From the NCBI GenBank assembly GCA_002371315.1, contig DFHL01000034.1:1-6922 (forward strand): DNA of 6,922 nt, in the 5' to 3' direction. The translations under genes were made by a program, and so were the position numbers. Positions 1 to 6,369 of the stretch are shown here, piece after piece (positions within the stretch are counted from its first letter, which is position 1; each line of letters starts with the position of its first letter). The DNA comes from Bacteroidales bacterium UBA3724. GTDB lineage: Bacteria; Bacteroidota; Bacteroidia; Bacteroidales; P3. Under the pieces are notes generated by a model. It searched no databases and was not told the DNA's origin. It was given only the letters and a program-made list of their open reading frames with translations.

Positions 1-581
1 AGATGGGCTTCGCCCTGGCCGAAGAACTTGCCTCGCGCGGATGGAGGGTGCACCTCGTTGCCGGCCCCACGCACCTCAAGGTCCAGCATCCCGGCATCGA
101 GCGCATCGATGTCGAGTCGGCCCGCGAGATGTACGACGCTGCAACTAAGCTGTTTCCGTCGTGCCAGGCCGCCATACTCAGCGCCGCCGTGGCCGATTTC
201 CGCCCCGAACATCAGGCCGACCACAAGATCAAGAAACAGAGCGACCAGGACGATATGACGCTGCACCTGGTGCAGAACCCAGACATCCTGGCCACGCTGG
301 GACAGATGAAGCGCGACGGGCAGCTGCTGGTCGGCTTCGCCCTCGAGACTGACAACGAGCTGGACAACGCGCACAAGAAGCTGGAAAAGAAGAACCTCGA
401 CTTCATCGTCCTCAACTCGCTGCAGGACAAGGGCGCCGGTTTTGGCCACGACACAAACAAGGTGACCATCATCGACCGCAACGGAGGTGTCGACGCCGGC
501 ACGCTGAAAAGCAAACAGGCCGTAGCCAGCGACATCGCCGACAAGCTGGTAACGCTTGTCCGTTCGACGGAAAACAATTGA
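1..581 (+). CDS. coaBC: Phosphopantothenoylcysteine synthetase / decarboxylase, C-terminal (CoaB) part, truncated by window start
   Basis: This is the CoaB half of bifunctional CoaBC. In this family CoaB condenses 4'-phosphopantothenate with cysteine, using CTP, and CoaC then decarboxylates the product; both are cytosolic steps of coenzyme A synthesis. About 192 residues are visible. The ATG at position 3 is not the start: it is the Met of the internal segment that normally follows the glycine-rich SSGKMG motif, so the CoaC domain and the start of CoaB lie upstream. Visible CoaB hallmarks are the segment GFALAEELASRGWRVHLVAGP after the nucleotide-binding loop, SAAVADFRP near visible residue 60, a KIKK motif shortly after it (the family's conserved KxKK with its essential lysine), QNPDIL, and VGFALET followed by a conserved D-F-I-V-L-N block. 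The gene ends normally at TGA 579-581. Composition matches its neighbours and nothing suggests damage. The family call is very secure. Confidence 0.95.
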   Translation, partial: MGFALAEELASRGWRVHLVAGPTHLKVQHPGIERIDVESAREMYDAATKLFPSCQAAILSAAVADFRPEHQADHKIKKQSDQDDMTLHLVQNPDILATLGQMKRDGQLLVGFALETDNELDNAHKKLEKKNLDFIVLNSLQDKGAGFGHDTNKVTIIDRNGGVDAGTLKSKQAVASDIADKLVTLVRSTENN

Positions 582-660
582 AAATCATACAAGATTTTGC
601 GTTTTGAGGACCGCACGGTCAGGGCAAAATAGCTTTTGTTCGGTAAAATATTGTTCCGGC

Positions 661-692
661 CTTGCGTGATACAAAAATAAATCTTATTTTTG
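661..692 (+). promoter_or_regulatory. Candidate Bacteroidetes-type promoter upstream of the lytic transglycosylase gene
   Basis: TATTTTTG at 685-692 is an exact match to the Bacteroidetes -7 box TAnnTTTG. CTTG at 661-664 matches three of four bases of the -33 box TTTG, with 20 bp between the boxes, which is within the usual spacing. A start point near 699 would give a leader of about 84 nt before the ATG at 783. The flanking DNA is markedly more AT-rich than the genes. This is a motif match only. Confidence 0.5.
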
Positions 693-695
693 TAT
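669..695. repeat. Perfect 12-bp inverted repeat overlapping the candidate -7 box
   Basis: The arms ATACAAAAATAA (669-680) and TTATTTTTGTAT (684-695) are perfect reverse complements with a 3-nt centre (ATC). The right arm contains the whole candidate -7 box at 685-692. The size and symmetry fit an operator for a dimeric regulator. It could instead be an AT-rich hairpin at the end of the coaBC transcript, but it lacks a GC-rich stem and a following T-run, so a classic intrinsic terminator is less likely. Confidence 0.6.
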
Positions 696-782
696 GCGTA
701 TATATTATGGCTTTGTCTTTATTAATATATTGTCATTCAATATTAAAAGAGGCAAAAGAACATATTTTAAACCGACACAAAA

Positions 783-1766
783 ATGAGAAATAAGAGCACA
801 CTGGCACTGATTCTTTCGGTGGTTTCAATATCGCTGCTGGTTTTCGTCTGTGCCGTCGACAAGGACCGCGCCGAAACCAACATTGCCGAAACACAGCGCA
901 TTAACGCCAACCCACGCATCTATTCGCCCACGCTGCCCGACTCGATGACTTTTGCCGGCGAGGCGGTGCCGCTGGATGTCTACTACGTCCGCGAAGGACT
1001 GGACCGCGAAATGATTGTCAACACGTTCGGCCACACCAGCACAATGCTCTATTTCAAACGCGCACATCGTTATTTCCCTGTCATTGAACCCATTCTGAAA
1101 CGCAACGGCATCCCCGCCGACTTCAAATACCTGTGCGTCATCGAAAGCGGCCTGACCAACGCCACGTCGCCGGCCAAAGCGCAAGGCTTCTGGCAGTTTA
1201 TGAAAGCAACGGGACAGAAATACGGCCTCGAAGTCAGCGACGAAATCGATATGCGCAACAACCTTGAGGCATCGACCGAGGCGGCCTGTAAGTACCTTAA
1301 ATCGCTGTACAACAGATTCGGCAGCTGGACGGCGGCAGCGGCGGCCTACAACTGCGGCGAGAACGGCCTGCAGCGCAATATGGAGCGCCAGAGCATCGAC
1401 GTCTACTACGACACACGCCTTAACAACGAGACCACGCGCTACGTCTACCGCATCCTGGCCGTCAAGCAGATAATGCAGCACCCGCAGCAGTACGGCTTCT
1501 TCCTGCGCCCGTCGGACCTCTACCCCTCCCTGCCGACACGCACGGCAACGCTGAGCGGACAGAACGTCGACCTGTACGATTTTGCCAAAAAGAACGGCAC
1601 CACCTACAAGATGCTGCGCGAGCTGAACCCCTGGCTGACAACCGACAAGCTGACCAACAAGGGAGGCAAAAGCTATACCGTCAAGCTGCCTGTCGAAGGC
1701 GGCACAAAGCTCAGCACAATCCGTACCGACCGCGACAAGGGGACGGATTTTATTACTAAAATGTGA
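783..1766 (+). CDS. Membrane-anchored MltD-like lytic transglycosylase with C-terminal LysM-like region
   Basis: Predicted periplasmic murein lytic transglycosylase (SLT / GH23 fold), which cleaves the MurNAc-GlcNAc bond of peptidoglycan to form anhydro-muropeptides. The 327 residues begin with a short basic N-terminus (MRNK) and a hydrophobic stretch at about 7-24, so it is exported or anchored. Cys23 lies at the end of this stretch, but VFVC is a poor lipobox. The SLT domain spans about 85-235. VIESG carries the likely catalytic Glu121, followed by SPAKAQGFWQFM (129-140), TGQKYGL, AAYNCGENGL (188-197) and the ETTRYVYRILAVKQ helix, all typical of the MltD/1E type. Residues about 255-303 (YDFAKKNGTTYKMLRELNP) resemble one LysM peptidoglycan-binding unit. 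The protein is shorter than E. coli MltD, which has more LysM repeats. The start is the first ATG, with an A-rich upstream context (ACAAAA) and no clear Shine-Dalgarno, as is usual in Bacteroidetes. uvrA follows after 22 bp, suggesting co-transcription. Confidence 0.92.
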   Translation: MRNKSTLALILSVVSISLLVFVCAVDKDRAETNIAETQRINANPRIYSPTLPDSMTFAGEAVPLDVYYVREGLDREMIVNTFGHTSTMLYFKRAHRYFPVIEPILKRNGIPADFKYLCVIESGLTNATSPAKAQGFWQFMKATGQKYGLEVSDEIDMRNNLEASTEAACKYLKSLYNRFGSWTAAAAAYNCGENGLQRNMERQSIDVYYDTRLNNETTRYVYRILAVKQIMQHPQQYGFFLRPSDLYPSLPTRTATLSGQNVDLYDFAKKNGTTYKMLRELNPWLTTDKLTNKGGKSYTVKLPVEGGTKLSTIRTDRDKGTDFITKM

Positions 1767-1788
1767 ACTGTGATTAGCGAATCCTGAA

Positions 1789-4623
1789 ATGAACAAACTC
1801 GAAATACTTGGAGCACGAGAGCATAACCTTCAAAACGTCGACGTCGACCTGCCACGCAACCAGCTGGTAGTCTTCACCGGCCTGAGCGGAAGCGGCAAGT
1901 CGTCGCTGGCGTTCGACACCATCTACGCCGAAGGCCAACGACGCTATATGGAGACCTTTTCGGCCTACGCGCGCCACTTTATCGGCAATATGGAACGGCC
2001 AGACGTCGACAGCATCAACGGCCTGAGCCCCGTCATCTCCATCGAACAGAAGACCACTAACAAGAACCCACGCTCGACGGTGGGCACCGTCACCGAAATA
2101 TACGACTTCGTCCGTCTGCTCTTTGCGCGCGTCGCCGACGCCTATTCGAACGTCAGCGGCAAGAAGATGATAAAATACAGCGAAAGCCAGATTATCGACA
2201 TCATCACGTCGGAATTTGCCGACAAGGACATCCTCGTCCTCGCGCCGCTGGTGCGCAGCCGCAAAGGCCACTACCGCGAGCTGTTTCAGCAGGTGGCAAA
2301 GAAAGGATACCTGCGCGTGCGCGTGGATGGCGAAATCCGCGAGCTGACCTACAATATGCAGGTGGACCGCTACAAGACGCACGACATCGAGCTTGTGGTG
2401 GACCGCGTGCGCGTCAACGAGAAAAGCCACCGCCGACTGGAAGAGGCCGTCAAGACCGCCTTCAAGCAGGGCAAAGGGATGCTGATGATACTGGAAAACA
2501 GCAGCAATGCGCAGCCGCGCTACTTCAGCCGTATGCTGATGGACCCCGACACGGGCATCTCCTATCCCGAGCCCGAGCCCAACACCTTCTCGTTCAACTC
2601 GCCCTACGGCGCCTGCCCCAGGTGCAACGGCCTGGGCGAGATTTCGGAAATCGACCTCAAGAAAATCATCCCCGACCCCACGAAGAGCATCCGCGACGGC
2701 GGCCTCGACGTGCTGGGCAAATACTCACCAACGAACTATATGTACCGCCAGCTGGAGAACCTGGCGGCGCGCTACCACTTCACGCTCGACGACCCGCTCG
2801 AAAGCCTCAGCGACGAGGCGATGAACGTCATCCTCTACGGCACCAGCGACTATATGGGCATCCAGATGGACACCGAAAGCACCTACCGCGGCGGATTTCC
2901 TGGCATAGCTAACTATATCAACGAGATGGCCACCGACGAGCAGTCGGCAGCCATCCAGAAATGGGCCTCGAGCTTTATGAACACCGTGCCCTGCCCCAGC
3001 TGCCACGGGCACCGCCTGAAGGAGGAATCACTCTGCTTCCTCATCGACGGCAAGAACATCGGCGAAGTGGCCGAAATGAACCTGACGGAATTCTTCGACT
3101 GGGTCAGCGGACTGGAAGAGAAACTCGACAAAAACCGCCGCGAGGTGGCGCACGAGATACTGCGCGAAATCACCACGCGCACCCGTTTCCTCATCGACGT
3201 GGGCGTGGGCTACCTGTCGCTCAACCGCAGTTCCAAGTCGCTCAGCGGCGGCGAAAGCCAGCGCATCCGACTGGCCACGCAGATCGGTGCCAAGCTGGTC
3301 AACGTGCTCTACATACTCGACGAGCCCTCGATAGGCCTGCACCAGCGCGACAACCGCCGCCTGATCGATGCCCTGAAGGAGCTGCGCGACCTCGGCAACT
3401 CGGTCATAGTCGTCGAGCACGACCGCGATATGATTCTCAGCGCCGACTATGTCGTCGACATCGGACCCGGTGCCGGAGTCCGCGGAGGCAAGGTCGTCGC
3501 CGCAGGCCCACAGAAGGACTTCCTGAAACACAAAACTTTGACCTGCGACTACCTGGCGCGCCGCCGCGACATCGAGATACCCAAGCGGCGCAGCGTCAAA
3601 GGGCGCAAGCATATCGTCCTCGAAGGTGCCACGGGCAACAACCTCAAGGATGTAACCTTCGACCTGCCCCTTGGCCTATTCGTCTGCGTCACAGGCGTGA
3701 GCGGCAGCGGCAAGTCCAGCCTCATCAACGAGACGCTGCACCCAATACTGAACCAGCATTTCTACCGCTCGCAGAAGCGGCCGCTGCCATACAAGAAAAT
3801 CAGCGGAATAGAAAACATCGACAAGGTCATCGAAATCGACCAAGCCCCTATTGGACGCACACCGCGCTCCAACCCAGCCACATACGTAGGCATCTTCGAC
3901 GACATACGCCAGCTTTTCGCCCAGCTGCCCAGCGCCAAGATACGCGGCTATAAGCCCGGGCGCTTCTCGTTCAACGTGGCCGGCGGGCGCTGCGACACCT
4001 GCAAGGGTGCCGGCGTGCGAACCATCGAAATGAACTTCCTGCCCGACGTTTACATCAACTGCGAGGTGTGCAACGGCAAACGCTACAACCGCGAAACGCT
4101 CGAAATTCGCTACAAAGGCAAGAGCATCGCCGACATACTGGATATGACCATCAACGAGGCCGTGGAATTCTTCGAGCCCTACCCCAAAATTGCCCGCAAA
4201 CTGCAGGCTGTCAAGGATGTAGGACTCGGCTACATCACCCTCGGCCAGTCGTCGACCACCCTCAGCGGCGGTGAGGCACAGCGCATAAAACTGGCCACCG
4301 AGCTCTCCAAGTCCGACACCGGCAACACGCTCTACATCCTCGACGAGCCAACCACGGGCCTGCACTTCGAAGACATCCGCATCCTGCTACAAGTGTTGCA
4401 AAAGCTTGTCGACAAGGGCAATACCGTCCTCGTCATTGAGCATAATATGGACGTCATCAAGGTGGCCGACTGGATTGTCGACATCGGTCCCGACGGCGGC
4501 ATCAAGGGCGGCGAGGTGGTCTTCAGCGGCACGCCCGAGCAGCTGGCCAAACAGGCCGACAACTTCACCGGCATATACCTGAAAGAAGAGCTGGATGCAA
4601 GCAAAAAAAATAGTGAATTGTGA
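1789..4623 (+). CDS. uvrA: Excinuclease ABC subunit UvrA
   Basis: DNA damage-recognition ATPase of nucleotide excision repair: a UvrA dimer scans DNA and loads UvrB at lesions in the cytoplasm. At 944 residues it is close to the 940 of E. coli UvrA. Both ABC modules are intact: Walker A GLSGSGKSS at 31-39 and GVSGSGKSS at 636-644, signatures LSGGESQR at 485-492 and LSGGEAQR at 825-832, and Walker B LDEP at 510-513 and 851-854. Cysteine pairs of the zinc modules are at 276/279, 402/405, 735/738 and 758/761. PRSTVGTVTEIYDF and DRYKTHDIELVVDR are typical UvrA segments. The start ATG begins MNKLEILGAREHNLQNV, the expected N-terminus. The gene lies 22 bp after the lytic transglycosylase. The last four residues (N-S-E-L, 941-944) and the TGA stop are encoded by the first copies of a 7-bp tandem array, so the natural C-terminus has probably been altered slightly by the repeat. 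No intrinsic terminator follows. Confidence 0.98.
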   Translation: MNKLEILGAREHNLQNVDVDLPRNQLVVFTGLSGSGKSSLAFDTIYAEGQRRYMETFSAYARHFIGNMERPDVDSINGLSPVISIEQKTTNKNPRSTVGTVTEIYDFVRLLFARVADAYSNVSGKKMIKYSESQIIDIITSEFADKDILVLAPLVRSRKGHYRELFQQVAKKGYLRVRVDGEIRELTYNMQVDRYKTHDIELVVDRVRVNEKSHRRLEEAVKTAFKQGKGMLMILENSSNAQPRYFSRMLMDPDTGISYPEPEPNTFSFNSPYGACPRCNGLGEISEIDLKKIIPDPTKSIRDGGLDVLGKYSPTNYMYRQLENLAARYHFTLDDPLESLSDEAMNVILYGTSDYMGIQMDTESTYRGGFPGIANYINEMATDEQSAAIQKWASSFMNTVPCPSCHGHRLKEESLCFLIDGKNIGEVAEMNLTEFFDWVSGLEEKLDKNRREVAHEILREITTRTRFLIDVGVGYLSLNRSSKSLSGGESQRIRLATQIGAKLVNVLYILDEPSIGLHQRDNRRLIDALKELRDLGNSVIVVEHDRDMILSADYVVDIGPGAGVRGGKVVAAGPQKDFLKHKTLTCDYLARRRDIEIPKRRSVKGRKHIVLEGATGNNLKDVTFDLPLGLFVCVTGVSGSGKSSLINETLHPILNQHFYRSQKRPLPYKKISGIENIDKVIEIDQAPIGRTPRSNPATYVGIFDDIRQLFAQLPSAKIRGYKPGRFSFNVAGGRCDTCKGAGVRTIEMNFLPDVYINCEVCNGKRYNRETLEIRYKGKSIADILDMTINEAVEFFEPYPKIARKLQAVKDVGLGYITLGQSSTTLSGGEAQRIKLATELSKSDTGNTLYILDEPTTGLHFEDIRILLQVLQKLVDKGNTVLVIEHNMDVIKVADWIVDIGPDGGIKGGEVVFSGTPEQLAKQADNFTGIYLKEELDASKKNSEL

Positions 4624-4711
4624 ATAGTGAATTGTGAATAGTGACCTGTGACACGCGACCTGTGACCTGTGACCTGTGACACGCGACCTGTGACCTGTGA
4701 CCTGTGACACG
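4609..4711. repeat. 7-bp tandem array overlapping the uvrA stop codon
   Basis: Fourteen uninterrupted heptamers run from 4609 to 4706, followed by a 5-bp remnant. The first five alternate AATAGTG and AATTGTG (4609-4643). The rest are ACCTGTG units punctuated by ACACGCG at 4651-4657 and 4679-4685, giving a 28-bp higher-order unit of one ACACGCG plus three ACCTGTG, present twice. Phase is kept through the change of unit sequence. The first two copies encode the last four UvrA residues, and the stop TGA (4621-4623) spans the junction of the second and third copies. On the opposite strand it translates as a VTGHRS-like peptide repeat, which is a spurious reading. Confidence 0.95.
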
Positions 4712-4728
4712 AACGCGTCAGCCACTAA

Positions 4729-4824
4729 CGCATTAACGCATTAACACATTAACGCATTAACACATTAACGCATTAACACATTAACACATTAACACATTAC
4801 CACATTAACGCATTAACACATTAA
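4729..4824. repeat. 8-bp tandem array (CRCATTAA)12 directly before the DUF819 start
   Basis: Twelve contiguous octamers of consensus CRCATTAA run without a gap; only copy 9 departs, ending in TTAC. The second base switches between G and A (G,G,A,G,A,G,A,A,A,A,G,A). A degenerate CCACTAA lies just upstream at 4722-4728. The array ends 4 bp before the ATG at 4829, so it forms the leader of that gene. It is separated from the heptamer array by about 17 bp of non-repeated sequence. Confidence 0.95.
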
Positions 4825-4828
4825 TTGA

Positions 4829-6013
4829 ATGAACACAGCAATCACAATCATCTATCTGCTTGGTGTTCCGCTGCTTGTGATGCAACTGGCCAAGCGTTGG
4901 ACCTGGATTGACAAGGTAAGCCCGATGACGGTGCTATACATCGTCGGACTCGCCGCCGCCAACCTGATACCCGCCGACAACGGCATCTTCAACATCGACA
5001 GCTCCACCAACACGCTCTTCAGCAACATCGCCGTGCCGCTGGCCATACCTCTGATGCTGATGGGCTGTAACACAGGCGGATGGAAAGTCGGCAAAGCATT
5101 CAAAGTGTTCCTTTCGGGACTCGTGTCGGTCCTTATCGCAACCATAGCAGGATATTTCCTGTTCCGCAGCTCTTACAGCGACAACCGCGGCTTTGCGCAG
5201 GTATGTGCCGTAGCCACAGGCATCTACACAGGCGGCATACCCAATATGGGAGCCATCAAGCAGGCCGTGGCGATGCCCAGCCAGACATACCTCTACATCA
5301 CCAGCTACGACCTGATAGTCACCGGCTTATACCTCATCTTCGTCATCTTCTTCGGCAAAACGGTGTTCCGCAGGCTGCTGCCGGGAGAGCGGGAAGCGGA
5401 AAACGGAAAGCGGAAAACGGAAAACGCAGAGCATAAAGCGGAAAGCGACAACGGACGCATCAACCCCTTCGACCGAGAACATCGCGGCCTGTCGTTCCTT
5501 GCCATCGGCATAACGGTCGCCATAGCAGCCATCTCGTATGCCGTATCCATCTGGGTTTCAAAGGATGGAAGTCCCAATATGACCGTCCTCATCCTGCTGC
5601 TCACCACGCTGGCCATCGCGGCCTCGTTCCTGCCGCCAATGCGTCGCCAGCAGCACTCGTTCGACATCGGCCTCTATTGCGTCTACGTCTTCTGCCTGGC
5701 CATCGCCACGGCGTGCGACATCCGCCAAATGGACATAGCCGGCAGCCTCCCCATCCTTTACTATCTGGGATTCATCATCTTGGGCTCACTCGTGCTACAA
5801 ATCCTCTTCGCCAAAATGCTGAAGATCGACGGCGACTCGGTGATGGTCTGCAGCGTGGCGCTCATCAACTCGCCGCCCTTCGTGCCACTCGCCGCCGCCC
5901 TGCTCGACAACAAGGACATCGTCATCCTTGGCATCACCATCGGCCTATTGGGCTATATGCTCGGCAACTATCTGGGAATCGGCATATTCCATCTATTGAT
6001 TGCCCTTGCATAG
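4829..6013 (+). CDS. DUF819 family multi-pass inner-membrane protein, probable transporter
   Basis: A 394-residue hydrophobic protein of the DUF819 (YjcL-like) family. The substrate is unknown; a permease role is inferred from fold and topology only. About ten membrane segments can be read, including roughly 4-21, 31-48, 65-80, 92-112, 122-140, 156-180, 221-243, 250-268, 278-296, 306-328 and 365-392. Conserved-looking motifs are YLLGVPLLVMQLAKRW at the N-terminus, CAVATGIYTGGIPNMGAIKQ (126-145), INSPPFVPLAAALLDNKD (346-363) and GLLGYMLGNYLGIG (372-385), where paired glycine-rich stretches resemble those of secondary carriers. The start is fixed by an in-frame TGA (4826-4828) immediately before the ATG; there is no Shine-Dalgarno. 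Residues about 187-209, between LLPG and RINPFD, are highly charged and encoded by a 7-bp tandem array; following FRRLL they should lie in the cytoplasm. No separate promoter is visible, so expression may depend on uvrA read-through. Translation is otherwise intact. Confidence 0.88.
   Translation: MNTAITIIYLLGVPLLVMQLAKRWTWIDKVSPMTVLYIVGLAAANLIPADNGIFNIDSSTNTLFSNIAVPLAIPLMLMGCNTGGWKVGKAFKVFLSGLVSVLIATIAGYFLFRSSYSDNRGFAQVCAVATGIYTGGIPNMGAIKQAVAMPSQTYLYITSYDLIVTGLYLIFVIFFGKTVFRRLLPGEREAENGKRKTENAEHKAESDNGRINPFDREHRGLSFLAIGITVAIAAISYAVSIWVSKDGSPNMTVLILLLTTLAIAASFLPPMRRQQHSFDIGLYCVYVFCLAIATACDIRQMDIAGSLPILYYLGFIILGSLVLQILFAKMLKIDGDSVMVCSVALINSPPFVPLAAALLDNKDIVILGITIGLLGYMLGNYLGIGIFHLLIALA
5386..5455 (+). 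repeat. 7-bp tandem array (AAARCGG)10 inside the DUF819 coding sequence
   Basis: Ten heptamers in exact phase run from 5386 to 5455. The consensus is AAARCGG with R alternating A and G; the central copies at 5400-5420 are perfect and the outer ones are degenerate. Three units equal 21 nt or seven codons, so the peptide has a seven-residue period: R-E-A-E-N-G-K, R-K-T-E-N-A-E, H-K-A-E-S-D-N (residues 188-208). Gain or loss of one or two units would shift the frame, whereas three units would add or remove seven residues. It lies in a hydrophilic loop between membrane helices. Confidence 0.92.
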
Positions 6014-6035
6014 GGGCGCACCCCGTTGCACCCGA

Positions 6036-6049
6036 TGCGGCGGATTTGC
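6036..6049. repeat. Truncated copy of the palindromic element
   Basis: TGCGGCGGATTTGC at 6036-6049 repeats the start of the 60-bp core element and stops in the middle of its first palindrome, where the next full copy begins. This suggests breakage or recombination at the palindrome centre. The preceding stretch 6014-6035 is short and GC-rich and holds a CCCCGTTGC that echoes the element's first bases. Confidence 0.65.
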
Positions 6050-6109
6050 CGTTGCGGCGGATTTGCAATCCGACGCTGCTTAATATAAGGATTTGCAATC
6101 CGCAAAATA
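6050..6109. repeat. 60-bp palindromic intergenic element, short copy
   Basis: The first complete 60-bp core contains two copies of the imperfect palindrome GGATTTGCAATCC (6059/6060-6071 and 6089-6101; arms GGATT and AATCC around TGC), joined by a linker ending in TTAATATAA. It is identical to the core at 6206-6265 and differs by one base (position 6078) from the core at 6112-6171. It lacks the 34-bp tail carried by the other two copies. Confidence 0.9.
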
Positions 6110-6111
6110 CC

Positions 6112-6205
6112 CGTTGCGGCGGATTTGCAATCCGACGCTACTTAATATAAGGATTTGCAATCCGCAAAATATTGATTTACAATCCGCAAAACACAACAAA
6201 ACACC
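6112..6205. repeat. 94-bp palindromic intergenic element, full copy 1
   Basis: This copy has a 60-bp core (6112-6171) with palindromes at 6121-6133 and 6151-6163, plus a 34-bp tail (6172-6205). The tail begins with a decayed third palindrome, TGATTTACAATCC, and ends in an A/C-rich stretch. The core has one difference from the other cores (A at 6140). The two paired-palindrome arms are the architecture of REP doublets / BIMEs or REPINs. Confidence 0.9.
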
Positions 6206-6299
6206 CGTTGCGGCGGATTTGCAATCCGACGCTGCTTAATATAAGGATTTGCAATCCGCAAAATATTTATTTACAATCCACAAAACGCAACAAAGCACC
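6206..6299. repeat. 94-bp palindromic intergenic element, full copy 2
   Basis: This copy is in direct tandem with the preceding one. The core at 6206-6265 has palindromes at 6215-6227 and 6245-6257; the tail is 6266-6299. The tail differs from that of the previous copy at four of 34 positions, while the cores differ at one of 60, so the palindromic core is better conserved than the tail. Confidence 0.9.
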
Positions 6300-6318
6300 T
6301 GCTAAGGCATTAATGTTG

Positions 6319-6343
6319 GCGGATTGAAAATCCTTATATTAAG
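6319..6343. repeat. Inverted partial copy of the palindromic element
   Basis: The 25 bases here are the reverse complement of 6235-6259 (second palindrome plus the TTAATATAA linker of the last direct copy), with one mismatch (A instead of C at 6327). The two segments could pair as a long stem of about 25 bp around a 59-nt loop. The location between convergent genes makes a transcription-stopping role plausible. Confidence 0.8.
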
Positions 6344-6344
6344 G

Positions 6345-6369
6345 TGTATCGGATTGCAAATCCGATACA
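6345..6369. terminator. Strong hairpin, possible bidirectional terminator between convergent genes
   Basis: TGTATCGGATT (6345-6355) and AATCCGATACA (6359-6369) are perfect 11-bp arms around GCA. The inner GGATT-GCA-AATCC is the same palindrome type as in the neighbouring elements, in the opposite orientation, with extended arms. It sits between the 3' ends of DUF819 (6013, plus) and the DUF6266-like gene (6409, minus). There is no T-run on either side, so intrinsic termination is not certain. Confidence 0.45.

Noticed and set aside
581..598. Short inverted repeat AAAATC / GATTTT right after the coaBC stop as a terminator
   Set aside because: The 6-bp AT-only stem with no following T-run is too weak to support a terminator call.
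783..860. Lipoprotein signal with Cys23 of the lytic transglycosylase as the lipidated residue
   Set aside because: VFVC lacks the small residue expected before the cysteine, so I describe only a hydrophobic anchor or signal segment.
825..1796. Long open frame on the minus strand, antisense to the lytic transglycosylase
   Set aside because: It is a shadow produced by the GC-rich third codon positions of the real gene. The protein is of odd composition and matches no family, while the plus-strand frame has complete SLT motifs.
1774..4365. Several open frames of 200-330 codons on both strands within uvrA (for example minus 1774-2430, 3028-3612, 3676-4365; plus 2961-3953)
   Set aside because: All lie inside an intact uvrA frame with every expected motif; their translations are rich in Arg/Pro/His or Ala/Val/Asp and look non-biological.
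4332..4725. Minus-strand open frames whose first part reads as repeated S-Q-V-T-G-H-R units
   Set aside because: This is a translation of the 7-bp array followed by antisense uvrA; it has no sign of being a real gene.
4729..4824. Plasmid-type iterons or a replication origin
   Set aside because: Iterons are usually longer and lie next to a rep gene. Here the neighbours are chromosomal housekeeping genes and no DnaA-box cluster is visible.
5677..6150. Plus-strand frame ending in a repeated R-I-C-N-P peptide
   Set aside because: It is out of frame with the DUF819 gene and then reads into the palindromic elements; the peptide repeats only mirror the DNA repeats.
6050..6299. CRISPR array
   Set aside because: The repeats are 60-94 bp, directly tandem, with no unique spacers of uniform length and no cas gene nearby.
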